Of a stretch of DNA of 64,000 nt, positions 46,666-57,345 are shown piece after piece (positions within the stretch are counted from its first letter, which is position 1; every line of letters begins with the position of its first letter). A model generated the notes under the pieces. It saw only the letters and a program-made list of their open reading frames with translations, made no database searches and was not told where the DNA came from. The position numbers and the translations under genes are program-made. Location of the stretch: NCBI RefSeq assembly GCF_029407905.1, contig NC_073630.1, forward strand, positions 52,973,001 to 53,037,000. The letters run 5' to 3'. Source of the DNA: Bubalus kerabau (Eukaryota > Chordata > Mammalia > Artiodactyla > Bovidae).

Positions 46666-47999
46666 AAATTTTATTTCTTGTACTTATCTTCCATGAATGT
46701 GTGTGGCAAATTCTATTATTTCTCTTTTTAAATAAAGATAAGCTGCTTTTGGCAATAATTGGATCTCAAAAGAAAGTGAACCTACTTAATTGTGTTAAGA
46801 TGGTTATTACAGTTATCAAAAAATAAATATGCAAGAAAATTTACATTAATTCCTTTATGAAGAAGCCAATCTGTGTTTTTGCTACAAGGTTGATGTATTT
46901 TTTTCTGGGCATGGTCTGACATATGCATATTAAAATTTTATTCAATATTTTATATACTCTTGAAAAACTAAAAACATGAGACTAAGCCAGGATAATTGTT
47001 TTTATATCATATTAATATATAGCATATAAGATATAAATTGTGTTTTAATATACATTGAATACATATAAATCTATATTTTTTAGAGATGAGTTATATTTAA
47101 AATAATTTAAATACAATATAGGTCAATAGTTTATCCTATATTCATGGGATTTCTTACATATTCAACAAGTACCTAGAAGTCTAATAGCCCATGAAAACAT
47201 TATAAACACTATGAAGGGAGAAAAAAATCTTCTATGAATCATTTAAAAGTTTTAATGTAAAATATGTAACCCATTATTTCATTTTCTAGATTGAATGAAG
47301 TAAAGATTTCAAGGACCTTATAAACTTGTCTAAAGTTGTTATTCAGGAATAACCAATATTTAGATCAATAAATATTGAATTGGAGTTTGTTATAATTGAA
47401 GTATGTAACTCATAGAGAATCAGTGGTTTCATTAATTGAGTATAAATCTATGAAATACATAATGAAAAGGAACCCTATAAAAACAGAGGGAAAAAAAGTA
47501 ATTAAATTTATAGAATTGTTTTTCTTCTATTAAAATTAGGGATTATAACCCAAACCAGGCAATTGTGATAACTTGCTTTCTCGCAAGCTAATGTTTTTAA
47601 GTCTAGAATTTCTCTAGAAGACACTGTCTCTTTTTGGAATTAGGTATACTTTAAGGATATATATTGGTCAAGGTGGATGGATCACAAGTGCATTCCTAGA
47701 CTTTTTTTTTTTAATGTATCATTGCTGTTTTTGTTTATGAGAGCCATCATATAGGGCACATAAATAAGACCCTACACAGCTGTATTTGGCAGCTAAATAC
47801 AATAGCAAGGCTCATCAGAAAAATGAATAGAAGCAAAATTACTTCTAAACTGCTACTAAAGTGAATTATAATCCACATATTGAATGCTTTTTACATAAAA
47901 CTAATTTGCCAAGTGTTGTAAGAAACAGTATGAAATATCTACTTATGAAAAGCATTTATCTTTTTTGAAAAATGAATAAACAGAAAGAGGTTAAAAGAA
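46666..47999. other. Unique, very A+T-rich DNA
   Basis: No gene, RNA gene or named repeat recognised. Confidence 0.45.
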
Positions 48000-48000
48000 G

Positions 48001-48725
48001 TTCAGGTTGGTCATAGTTTTTCTTCCAAAAAGCAAGCATCTTTTTATTTCATGGCTGCAGTCACCATCTGCAGTGATTTTGGAGCCCCCAAAAATAAAGT
48101 CTGTCACTGTTTCCATTTTCTCCCCATCTATTTGCCATGAAGTGATTGGACCAGATGCCATGATCTTAGTTTTCTGAATGTTGAGTTTAAGCAAGCATTT
48201 TCACTCTCTTCTTTCACTTTCATCAAGAAGCTCTTTAGTCCTTCTTTGCTTTCTGCCATAAGGGTGGTGTCATCTGCATATCTGAGGTTATTGATATTTC
48301 TTCCAGCAATCATCCAGCCCTGCATAATGTACTTGCATATAAGTTAAGTAATCACAGTGCCAATATCCAGCCTTGAAGTGCTCCTTTCCCGATTTGGAAC
48401 CAGTCTGTTGTTCCATGTCCAGTTCTAACTGTTGCTTCTTGGCATGCAGACAGGTTTCTCAGGAGGTAAGTAAGGTGGTCTGGTATTCCCATCTCTTTAA
48501 GAATTTTGTTTGTTTTGATCACAGTTTGTTGTGACCCACACAGTCCAAGGCTTTGGTGTAGTCAATAAAGCAGAAATAGATTTTTCTGAAACTCTCTTGC
48601 TTTTTTGATGATCCAACAGAGGTTGGCAATTTGATCTCTGTTTCCTCTGCCTTTTCTAAAAACCCAGCTTGAACATCTGAAAGTTCACAGTTCATGTACT
48701 GTTGAAGTCTGGCTTGGAGAAATTT
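48001..48725 (-). mobile_element. BovB internal fragment lacking its 3' end
   Basis: On the minus strand this covers the RT from the 'QAGFLEKAEETEIKLPT' region, through LRYADDTTLMAESKEGLKSF (48128-48325) to just past gactgcagccatgaaataaa. The terminal 0.5 kb and tail are absent. AAGAAGTT-C/T-AG occurs at both edges (about 47994-48004 and 48724-48734) and may be a diverged TSD. Confidence 0.9.
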
Positions 48726-48881
48726 GAAGAAGTTTAGAAAGTTAAAATTCATTTAAGTAATAGATCAAGAAATGACCAGTGTAACAGATGCTTAAATGTC
48801 ACTGGCAGAGCAAATAATTTGATTAAATGGAAGGAGAGAGTATGGCCAATAATTTTTAGGAAAAAATGAAGACTAGATGGT

Positions 48882-49316
48882 ATATTAGTTATAGTTTTCC
48901 AGAGAAAGAGAATCAATAGGATGAGAAGCAGAAAGAAAGAGGTTAAGAAATTTGAAGGTGGGCAAGGTGGGTGAGGCAGAGGAAGCTGACAAGTATAACA
49001 TTTAGAGGGCAGTTCAGCAGGCCAGAGATCCAGGGAGGAGATGATGTTGCAGCATGAGCCTGAAGAGTCATCTAGAGGCAGAATTCCTTCTTCATTAGAG
49101 AACCTCAGATTTTTCTCTGCAACGCCTTTGACTTTCAGGAGGAGGCCCATCTACATTATGGAAGGTCCTCTGCTTTACTCAAAGTCTACTGATTAAAATT
49201 TCACCTCATTTTAAAAACACCTTCACAGTGTTTTTGACTGACATCTAGACTGACTTTTTGACCAACCATCTGGGTACCATGGCCTAATAACTTAGACACA
49301 CAAGATTAGTCATCAC
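48882..49316 (-). mobile_element. Second copy of the old LTR-like repeat
   Basis: Reverse copy of the family at 38848-39285: ttatagttttccagagaaag, then gaagctgacaagtataacat, aggcccatctacattatgga, tctgctttactcaaagtcta, and a terminal aagattagtcatcac. It differs at many positions from the 38.9-kb copy, including the 70-base donor interval. The 133-codon minus frame at 48749-49150 lies mostly in it. Confidence 0.65.
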
Positions 49317-49737
49317 AAATGGTATATTTTAAGTTAATTTCAAGAATGTTCATCTGAAAGGAGTATCTAAAATCTAGTCCACTGCCCCCAAACTCTCTGC
49401 AAGTCAGTAGCTCAAGATTGTAATGCTTAGTTGCATATTGGAATAAGGAAAACTTAGATGCCCAAATGATATAACTGATCATCTTATTATTTACTGTTTT
49501 TATTAAACTTATCTACAAATAACTTTTAAAATAAATGAGTAACAAATATTACAAATTTAGTAATATTATAACAAATATTGTAACAAAGTAACAAATATTA
49601 TCTGGATCTCAGATTTCTGTTCGCTGTATCACACCATTTTCCCCCTAAGCATTCAACTGGGTTTTACAGTCCTCCTCACCTATAACATTTTTTGTCCTAA
49701 TGGGATCTCATTTAAAGTCTGTGAAATTAGAGATATG
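49317..49737. other. Unique DNA
   Basis: Nothing recognised; short (aacaaatatt)-like local repeats near 49540-49600. Confidence 0.4.
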
Positions 49738-49748
49738 TCTCTAATACA

Positions 49749-49911
49749 TCAGATCAGATCAGTCGCTCAGTCGTGTCCGACTCTTTGCGACCCCATGAAT
49801 TGCAGCACGCCAGGCCTCCCTAACACCAACTCCCGAAGTTCACTGAGACTCACATCCATCGAGTCAGTGATGCCATCCAGCCATCTCATCCTCTGTCATC
49901 CCCTTCTCCTC
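49749..49911 (-). mobile_element. Short BovB 3' end with (GATCT)-type tail
   Basis: cagatcagatcagtcgctca, the tail complement, followed by ccatgaattgcagcacgcca and ccatccagccatctcatcct. About 163 bases, 5'-truncated. CTCTAATACAT / CTCTGATACAT at 49738-49748 and 49912-49922 is a TSD with one difference. Confidence 0.92.
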
Positions 49912-49922
49912 CTCTGATACAT

Positions 49923-50214
49923 AGGAAATCTTTTTTTTTTAATATCTGATATATGATGTTAACAACCTATAACATCCTTCACAAATAAAGTATTCAGGTT
50001 TGTTTTTTATTTAGCTACTGTTCTGATTTCTGGCTCTGGTCACGGATCCTACTGGATTTTCTCAACCAATGTTTCCACTTCATTCTTCAGTCCCCTCTAG
50101 ATTTTCACCAGCTGAAGATTTATCTAAGTTATGATGCAAATGGGCATAATTAACTAATGGATGACAATATTCATCATATGAAACATGAATTTGCTACTAA
50201 ATACATATTGCTGC
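49923..50214. other. Unique DNA
   Basis: Nothing recognised. Confidence 0.4.
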
Positions 50215-50720
50215 TTTTTTTTTTTTTTCATACCAAGTACATTTATTTGTCACTTGATTTCTTGTCAAATGACGGGAGTGAGGAGTGAGGATCCAGCCTG
50301 AGGCCAAAATGCTACATGATTTCTCAGGTTAGATAACAGGCAATCACCAAAGGTTTTACGTGGAAGGCCTTAGCAGGGAAAGCTACACTCTACCCTTGGA
50401 CAATGGACAGGCAATATACTGCAGTAAAGGACCTCTGGCAGGTCTTGCTCTTTTACATATTTGGATTTCTAGCTCAGAGCCTTTATTTCTGATTTCATTC
50501 CTTCGTTCCTTTACCTGAGGCCCTGGCCAGAAGTCTTCCAGGAGCCTTTGCTGAGGGCTTCTCCTTGGTGAGATGGAGGCGGGAAAACACTGAAGACAAC
50601 TTTTCCCACTCTGACTCACTGCTCAGTAGCTGCCATCTTATCCTCACTCTTTTTCTTTAGCCCCATCCCAAGGTCCATAAAACCGCCACAGCCCTCACCT
50701 CTGTGCTGATCTACATGACC
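50215..50720 (-). pseudogene. Probable processed pseudogene (retrocopy), parent unknown
   Basis: On the minus strand, a poly(A) run (complement at 50215-50228) follows an AATAAA signal (complement at 50242-50247) by about 13 bases. The preceding 0.45 kb is GC-richer than its flanks. A possible start (complement at 50664-50666) opens a 16-codon frame, MGLKKKSEDKMAATEQ, that meets a stop. About 40 stop-free codons (50496-50618) follow in a shifted frame. I do not recognise the source gene. No TSD or 5' end could be fixed. Signal plus tail support reverse transcription of an mRNA; the product, if any, is broken. Confidence 0.6.
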
Positions 50721-51061
50721 TTTTACTGATGTGCTGTTCTGTGGGAGAAAAGTCAACAGTGGGGAGCTGGAGCTTTCTTGGGCTTTAGCCTCTTGCTTGT
50801 AGCATTGCCCTAAATGATTGAAAACTTACCTCTTTCATTTTTGACTCAATGCTTTAATCAGCTACAATATTTGCAGCTCAGTTTTCTCTTTTGACTCAGC
50901 TATGCTCCTGACAAAATATAGAGGCTAATTACAATGATACTTTTTCAAGTCAAAGCAATTTGCCTGGTCACTTCTTTACACTAGGGCTTTTAATATTTCT
51001 CACTTCAGACAAATTGATAAAGGTCCACATATATACTTCCACAACTAATTTGGGGTCAAAT
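50721..51061. other. Unique DNA
   Basis: Nothing recognised; it may include the 5' part of the neighbouring retrocopy. Confidence 0.35.
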
Positions 51062-52252
51062 ACGAAATCCTTCAAGATAGGCTTCAACAGTATGTGAACC
51101 ATGAACTTCCAGATGTACAAGCTGGATGTAGAAAAGGGAGAGGAACGAGAGATCAAATTGCCAGCATCCACTGGGTCATAGAAAAAGCAAGAGAATTCCA
51201 GAAATACATCTACTTCTGCTTCATCAACTACAATAAAGCCTTTGACTGTGTGGATCATAACAAACTGTGGAAAATTCTTAAAGAGAAGGAAATACCAGAA
51301 CACCTTATCTGCCTCTTGTGAAACTTGTATGCAGGTCAAGAAGCAACAGTTAGACCAAGACATGGAATGACTGACTGGTTCTAAATTGAGAAAGGAGTAC
51401 ATCAAGGCTGTGTATTGTCACCTTGTTTATTTAACTTATGTTCAGAGTTCATCATGTAAAATGCCAGGCTGGATGAAGCACAAACTGGAATCAAGATTGC
51501 CAGGAGAAATATCAACAACCTCAGATATGCTACTGCTCTAATGGTAGAGAGCAAAGAACGAAAGATTCTCTTGATTAGGGTGATAGAGGACAGTGAAAAA
51601 GCTGGCTTAAACTAAGATCATCACATCTGGTCCTATCACTTCATGGCAAAGAGATGGGAGAAAAAAGTGGAAACAGTGACAGATTTTACTTTCTTGGGCT
51701 CTAAAATCACTGCAGAGGTGACTGCAGCCACTAAATTCAAAGATGCTTGCTCCTTGGAAGGAAAGCTATGACAAATCTAGGCAGTATATTAAAAAGCAAA
51801 GGAATTACTTTGCTGACAAAGGTCTGTATAGTCAAAGCTATGGTTTTTCCAGTAGTCAGGTATGGATGTGAGAGTTGAACCATAAAGAAGGCTGAGCGTC
51901 AAAGAATTGATGCATTTGAATTTTGGTGCTGGAGAAGACGCTTGAGAGTCCCTTAGATAGCAAGGAGATTAAACCTGTCAATCCTAAAGGAGATCAACTC
52001 CAAATGTTCATTGGAAAGACTGATACTGAAGTTGAAGCTCCAGTACTTTGGCTACCTGTTGTGAAGACCCGACTCCTTGGAAAAGACCCTGATGTTGAAA
52101 AGATTAAGGGCAGGAGAAGTGGCCAGTAGAGCATGAGCATCACTGACTCAATGGACATGAGTTGGAGCAATGTCTGGGAGATTGTGAAGGACAGGGAAGC
52201 TGGTGTACTACAGTCAATGGGGTCATAAAAAGTTGGACACGTCTGAGCAACT
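51062..52252 (+). mobile_element. BovB (RTE) LINE, 5'-truncated, decayed
   Basis: It starts in the RT (cttcaagataggcttcaaca) and contains a 75-codon frame (51094-51321, with ASIHWVIEKAREFQKYIYF). It has lost the full YADD codons (catcagatatgct-type gap near 51520-51536) and ends at gacacgtctgagcaactgaa. Stops and indels are frequent. Confidence 0.93.
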
Positions 52253-52384
52253 GAACAAGTATTTTCTGTGCTTAATCAAATTATCATAACTTATCACCAT
52301 CATTTCAACTCTATTGCAATAGACCTGGAAAAAATTCGATCGAAAGAAATGTATTTTCCCCACTAATACAGACATGCACATGCA

Positions 52385-52790
52385 TTTATTCATTCATTTT
52401 ACATCAAATAAACATGTATTGAGGAAAGCCTGTGTGTCTTGATCTGTATGAAATTATAAGAAGCCTGGCTAGCAAAAGGATAAAAATACATAGCTTCTAT
52501 CTGAATAAGTGAAAATTTGGTGTAAGACAAATTTGTTAAAATATAAGCACTTAATTAAAAAATAAAGAAACCTTGAAGGGAACCAGAGAGAAATAGTAAA
52601 CCAATTTAGTTTGGACATATAAGGTAAGATTTCATGCAGAATATAACATTTAAGCCACATCTTAAACAATGAATAGAAATTTTCATAGACAGAAAATGTG
52701 GCAGATAATATTTTGGAAAGGGAACAACTTCTACAGAAGTATAAAAATGTCATGAGAGTCTGAAAATGTATATACTATGCCAGCAAATAA
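52385..52790 (+). mobile_element. Ancient mammalian interspersed repeat
   Basis: ttcattcattttacatcaaa, then attgaggaaagcctgtgtgt, a ccacatcttaaacaatgaat-type segment and ggaaagggaacaacttctac, follow the old repeat seen at 3195-4340. Strongly decayed. Confidence 0.45.
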
Positions 52791-53158
52791 TGAGAGTTCA
52801 ATGCTACTGAAAGAAAGGCTACAATAGGTGCAAGACGAGACCAACAACAATACATTTTGATAGATCGCAGGTACCATACTTATGAGTTTTAGCTTTGTCA
52901 TCTAAGGATGGGGTAATATAGAAATGTGCAAATCGAGAATTAATATGACAATGTTTTTAAGTTTCGGTATTCTGAGAAACTTATAGATATATGCTTATGA
53001 GGAAATAAATTATTAAAAAGAAAGCCATTTAGGAGCATTTGGTGAAAGCCAGAAACCAATAATAATTTTCACCAAAAAGCCTCATTAGTATAACATCTGA
53101 AGCTTTTAGAAAAGATAGATGTTTGAGCTCCAACTCATGTTTTCTGAATCAAGATTTT

Positions 53159-53234
53159 TTTTCTTTTTTTTCTTTCTAATTTTATTTTATTTTTAAACTT
53201 TACATAATTGTATTAGTTTTGCCAAATATCAAAA
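53159..53234 (-). mobile_element. 76-base ultra-truncated L1 with 14-bp TSD
   Basis: Only the poly(A) end and about 45 bases of L1 3' UTR remain (tacataattgtattagtttt, gccaaatatcaaaa). The perfect TSD TGAATCAAGATTTT lies at 53145-53158 and 53235-53248. The L1 consensus continues aatgaatccgcc, so TGAATC is shared with the target at the 5' junction. Confidence 0.92.
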
Positions 53235-53248
53235 TGAATCAAGATTTT

Positions 53249-54424
53249 AAGATAAGGGAACTGATGATGTGTATATTAAAATTTTCAATACTTTTGTCTG
53301 ATGCCCATGATTTGTAAAGAACCATTGGATAATTACAGTGAACACAGAAGACAGGAATAGATTCAAGACACTTTTACAAACTGAAATCAATATACTTTGA
53401 TGTGTTCTAATGGTTGAAGTATAATGTTGTGTTGGTTATAATTAAGTAGATAGCAATTATATCAACATTTGAACATATTAGAACACAGGAGGGGAAAATC
53501 TTTGAAATAGTAGAAAGGAAATTCAATTTTCAATATATAGATACTATATTTCATCATGATAATAATTTACAAATTTGTTTAATTCACCTATGGATTCTTC
53601 ATCATCTGTGTGCATTTATACAGATTTAAGAGCCACAGCTTTATGCTTCATGTAAAAGTTTTTATATGCTACTGGTGTCATTTATGTGATATTACAGTTT
53701 CCATGATATTTTGACCAAAAATGGTTCTTTCATTTTCCTAGAAGAGATTCATAGAGATATTTGTGTTGTTTATTTTAATATTTTTTATCACTGGGTTGGT
53801 AGTCCATTTGAGTACTTTGAATTGACAGGTAACTACTTCCAAATTTGATATAAGTGACATGATTCTATTCTGAATCCTCAGGACAATGCTGCTCATTGCC
53901 TGTAACAAATATAATTTCTCATATGATGTTTACTGTCATCTCATAAATCTCCCTGGATTTACATGTCTAATCAATTATCATTTTTTTTTCTCCAGCAAGG
54001 CATCTAATTTCTATAAAATGCTTGAAATGGCTTGTGCCTGGTGTACATTTCTCAAGCTGTGTACTTATTTTATATTTCTGTTTCATACTGTATATACTTT
54101 TTAGAAATTCAATGTTTTCCTGGAAATTGAAATTTTTCTCAGAATATTTTATTTTTTGAAAGTCCAGAAATATATGAAATAATTTTTAAATGTACCAAAT
54201 TGATATATATATGTATATATATATATACATATAGTTGCAAAGATGTTATTATGGCTATTACTTAAATATTAACTTGCAATATTGATAGTTCAATTATCTG
54301 TCTAGATTATTAGCTAATAGCAGGCAGGTGTGCTAGAATATCATTTTCTATTTTATAAGTGTAAAGACTCACAACAGGAAAACAGTAAGAACTTTTGCAA
54401 AAAATTGACAATTTTATCTTTTAA
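53249..54424. other. Unique A+T-rich DNA
   Basis: TA-rich simple sequence at 54203-54235. A 72-codon plus frame (53886-54104) is cysteine/phenylalanine-rich, with no recognisable family. Confidence 0.45.
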
Positions 54425-54430
54425 GATGGC

Positions 54431-54730
54431 TTCAGTTCAGTTCATTTTAGTCACTCAGTAGTGTCTTACTCTTTGCGACCCCATGGACTGCAGCATGCCG
54501 GGCTTCCCTGTCCATCAGCAACTCCTGGAGCCTACTCAAACTCACGTCCATGGTGTCGGTGATGCCATCCAGCCATCTCATCATCTGTTGTCCCCTTCTC
54601 CTCCTGCCTTCAATCTTTCCCAGCATCAGGGTCTTTTCCAATGTCAGTTCTTTGAATTAGGTGGCCCAAGTATTGGAGTTCATCTTCATCATCTTCCAAT
54701 GAATATTCAGGACTGATTTCCTTTAGGATG
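54431..54730 (-). mobile_element. BovB 3' end (about 0.3 kb) with (ACTGA) tail
   Basis: ttcagttcagttcattttag (tail complement), actgcagcatgccgggcttc, gatgccatccagccatctca, then the C-terminal coding end. A 64-codon minus frame (54447-54641) is the BovB C-terminus (MRWLDGITDTMDVSLSRL). GATGGCTTCA at 54425-54434 and 54727-54736 may be a TSD overlapping element sequence. Confidence 0.9.
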
Positions 54731-54804
54731 GCTTCAACCAACCCAAAATGGACTTGGAAAGATTTCTCTTATGAATAGCAATATTCTGTATTTGAAAGTA
54801 CTTT

Positions 54805-55342
54805 GGGTAGACAGGATCTTAACATGGTCCCCATGATTTCTGCCCTCTGCTGCATAATCTTGCATGCCCTCTCTTCTTGAGTTCTGGCAGAAATTGTGAA
54901 TATGGGGGATGTCACTCCTGTGATCCTGTTAACTTAATTTAATCAAAGACAATGATCCCATTGGGCTTGATTTGATCAAGGGAACCCTTAAAAAACTAGG
55001 TTCTTGCTCATTTCAGACACTGGCAGTTGAAATACACTGTGAAGAAGGCAGGTAGCTAAGAGCTGCATGTAGCCTCTTGGAACTGAAAATGGTTCCTGTC
55101 AAACAAACAGCAGGAAAATGGTTAGGCAAACACAAGAATGGGATTCTTCCCAAAATGATTTGAATCTGAAAGAAGACCAGGAGCTTCAGAAAAGGTTATT
55201 CAAATAACAGCTTGCTTTCAGCCTTGAGACCCTGAGTGGGAAACTCAATTGAGCCATGCATGGATTTCTGACCTGTAGAAATTGTGAGATAATAAGTGAA
55301 TGCTAAATAGCTAAATGAGTGGTAGTTTGTTAAATAGCATCA
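54805..55342 (+). mobile_element. MLT1-like LTR
   Basis: acaggatcttaacatggtcc, tgtgaatatgggggatgtca, agggaacccttaaaaaacta, a 'gccttgagaccctgagtggg' block, attgtgagataataagtgaa (polyadenylation signal region) and a final ggtagtttgttaaatagca. The order is that of an MLT1 LTR; age is high. Confidence 0.75.
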
Positions 55343-56740
55343 CAAAGTGAATACTCACCTTTCCTTGCAACTTTGAGTATATGCAAATAAAAATTGAGAG
55401 CTGTATCAAAATTTGAATATAAAAAGCAAACTCTGAAATCTAAATGTAGCTTTGAATATTGTACTTTGTCATACTCTCCTCTCATAAACCTATTCCAGCT
55501 ATCAAAAAGATGTTGCTTTATTTTCATTTTAGAGATACCTTATTTCCTTTCTGGGTAATGTCGTTGTGTTTTAAATCCTTTTTCTGTCCCGGTTGAATCA
55601 GATATTCCATGGAAGAGGGCAATAGTCGATAAGTAGATTGAGATTCCTCAGTGAGTGCAAGGTGAACCAAGAAATTATCTTTTAACTTTAATTTTAAATT
55701 ACTTTCAATACTAAAAATGGAAGACTTTTCTTAAGGATTTATTAACTGTGAAATTCACAAAAATAGTGTTACCTTAGCAACTCATGACATAGAAATTAAG
55801 CTGTCAAAGTCTCGATCATTCAAAAAGGGTCACTGATCTTCATGTCAACCCAGCAGATGAAAAAGAGCTGCAGTGATGTACTTTGCCAGGTTTTTGAACT
55901 CTAATAAACAAGTCAAGCTGTGTTTATGAACTCCTGAAAATAGACAAGTGGAAAATACAGTAGTATCAGTGCCAAAGTGAATTTACAGGTAGTTGGACAT
56001 TGTACACACTGCCAAAAGAATACTGCCTCCATTTCTAATAAGGAATACCAGATTTACCACAAATTGTCAAGCAGAGACAAACCCTATGCTTGCCAGAATT
56101 CATGCTTTATCACATTATCTGTCATTAAGAAGAGATTCATTAGGTCAGTATTTCCCTTAAAGAACTCTAAGGTACCTTTTGTGCTAATGCTTGGAGAGAA
56201 GTCAGCATGAAATTCTTCAGCACCTTAATATATCTATATATATACCATTGCCATTTCATTGAGACAAAAGAGAAATTGAGAAATAAAAAATTTTTAAAAA
56301 TCCAATATAACTCAGTTCCCTAATGCAACTTTGAATAAGTAGTGCACATTCATTCTAGTCCTTAATATACCTTAATATTGTATTATTGAATAAGTTAGTC
56401 CAGAATGTACATTCCACATGTCTGCACTAAGGGCCAGCTTTTGACCATATCATACCATATATAATAATTATGGCTAGGAAAAGTAGAAAGGATTAGGTAA
56501 CGGGCATTTTTCTCTCAGAAACATATTTTTTAAAGACATCTCTAAACCATATGTTTGAAATAACAGTTTCACTAAAACTCTAGGCATCTAATCTTGGTAC
56601 ACTTATATTAGTAAATGAAAGTTGTTTCAGTTTTAACATAGCTCAATCGTGGTTTATTTTGACTGCTTTTCTGATCCTTTTTTCATCCTTGATTTCAAAA
56701 GAATGCAGGTATGATTAGTCCATTCTATTAGACTAATGTA
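55343..56740. other. Unique DNA between two MLT1-like LTRs
   Basis: About 1.4 kb with no gag- or pol-like text. A 77-codon plus frame (55977-56210) contains KLSSRDKPYACQ, which faintly resembles a C2H2 zinc-finger linker, but C/H spacing is wrong. Confidence 0.45.
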
Positions 56741-57345
56741 GGCTAATATCTGCTGAACAATGGTTCCCCCCAAATAATCATACTCTCCTCCCTGGAAGCT
56801 GTGAATATATTTAGGTTACATGGAAAAAATGACTTTATAGATGTAATTAAGATTACAAACCTGGAGATGGAAAAATTATCTTGGATTAACCAGACTGGAG
56901 TAATTCTAATTACATGGACCAATAAAAGTAGGAAACGTTTCTCCTAGTTAGACTGATGTGGTACAAGAATGATCTAAAGTATGGAAAGGACTTCATCTGC
57001 CATTTGGCCTTGAAGATGAGGAAGCTATGTGCCAGAGAACGCAGGCAGCCTTTAGCAACTGAAAATGACCCCTGGGCCTAGAACCAGCAAGTGAACAGGA
57101 TTTACAATTGCATGAAACTGGATTCAACCAGAAATCTGAAAAATCTTAAAGTAAATTATCCTCCAGAATGTATAGACAAGGACCTGGTTCAGCTGACACT
57201 TTGATTTTGCTCTTATGAGTCCCTAAGCAGAGAAATCAAGAGAATCTATCAGATTTTGACCTATAGAACTGTAGGATAATGAATTTCTCTTGTTTTAAGA
57301 GATGGAATCAGTGGTAATTTTTATGGAAGCAATAGGAAACGAAAT
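56741..57345 (+). mobile_element. MLT1-like LTR, different subfamily
   Basis: aatggttccccccaaataat, aggttacatggaaaaaatga, agatgtaattaagattacaa, agatggaaaaattatcttgg, aagatgaggaagctatgtgc, gacctatagaactgtaggat, and a terminal gtggtaatttttatggaagc. Nearly complete; its internal order differs from the 54.8-kb LTR. Confidence 0.75.

Noticed and set aside
48749..49150. 133-codon minus-strand frame as a membrane protein gene
   Set aside because: Most of it lies in the old LTR-like repeat at 48882-49316 and its leucine/phenylalanine run is a read of T-rich sequence.
55977..56210. Zinc-finger-like frame (RDKPYACQ resembles a finger linker)
   Set aside because: Cysteine and histidine spacing does not fit C2H2 fingers and no second finger repeats.
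54805..57345. Two MLT1-like LTRs in the same orientation 1.4 kb apart as one provirus
   Set aside because: Their internal sequence blocks differ at subfamily level and the intervening DNA shows no gag/pol-like text, so they look like independent LTR insertions.
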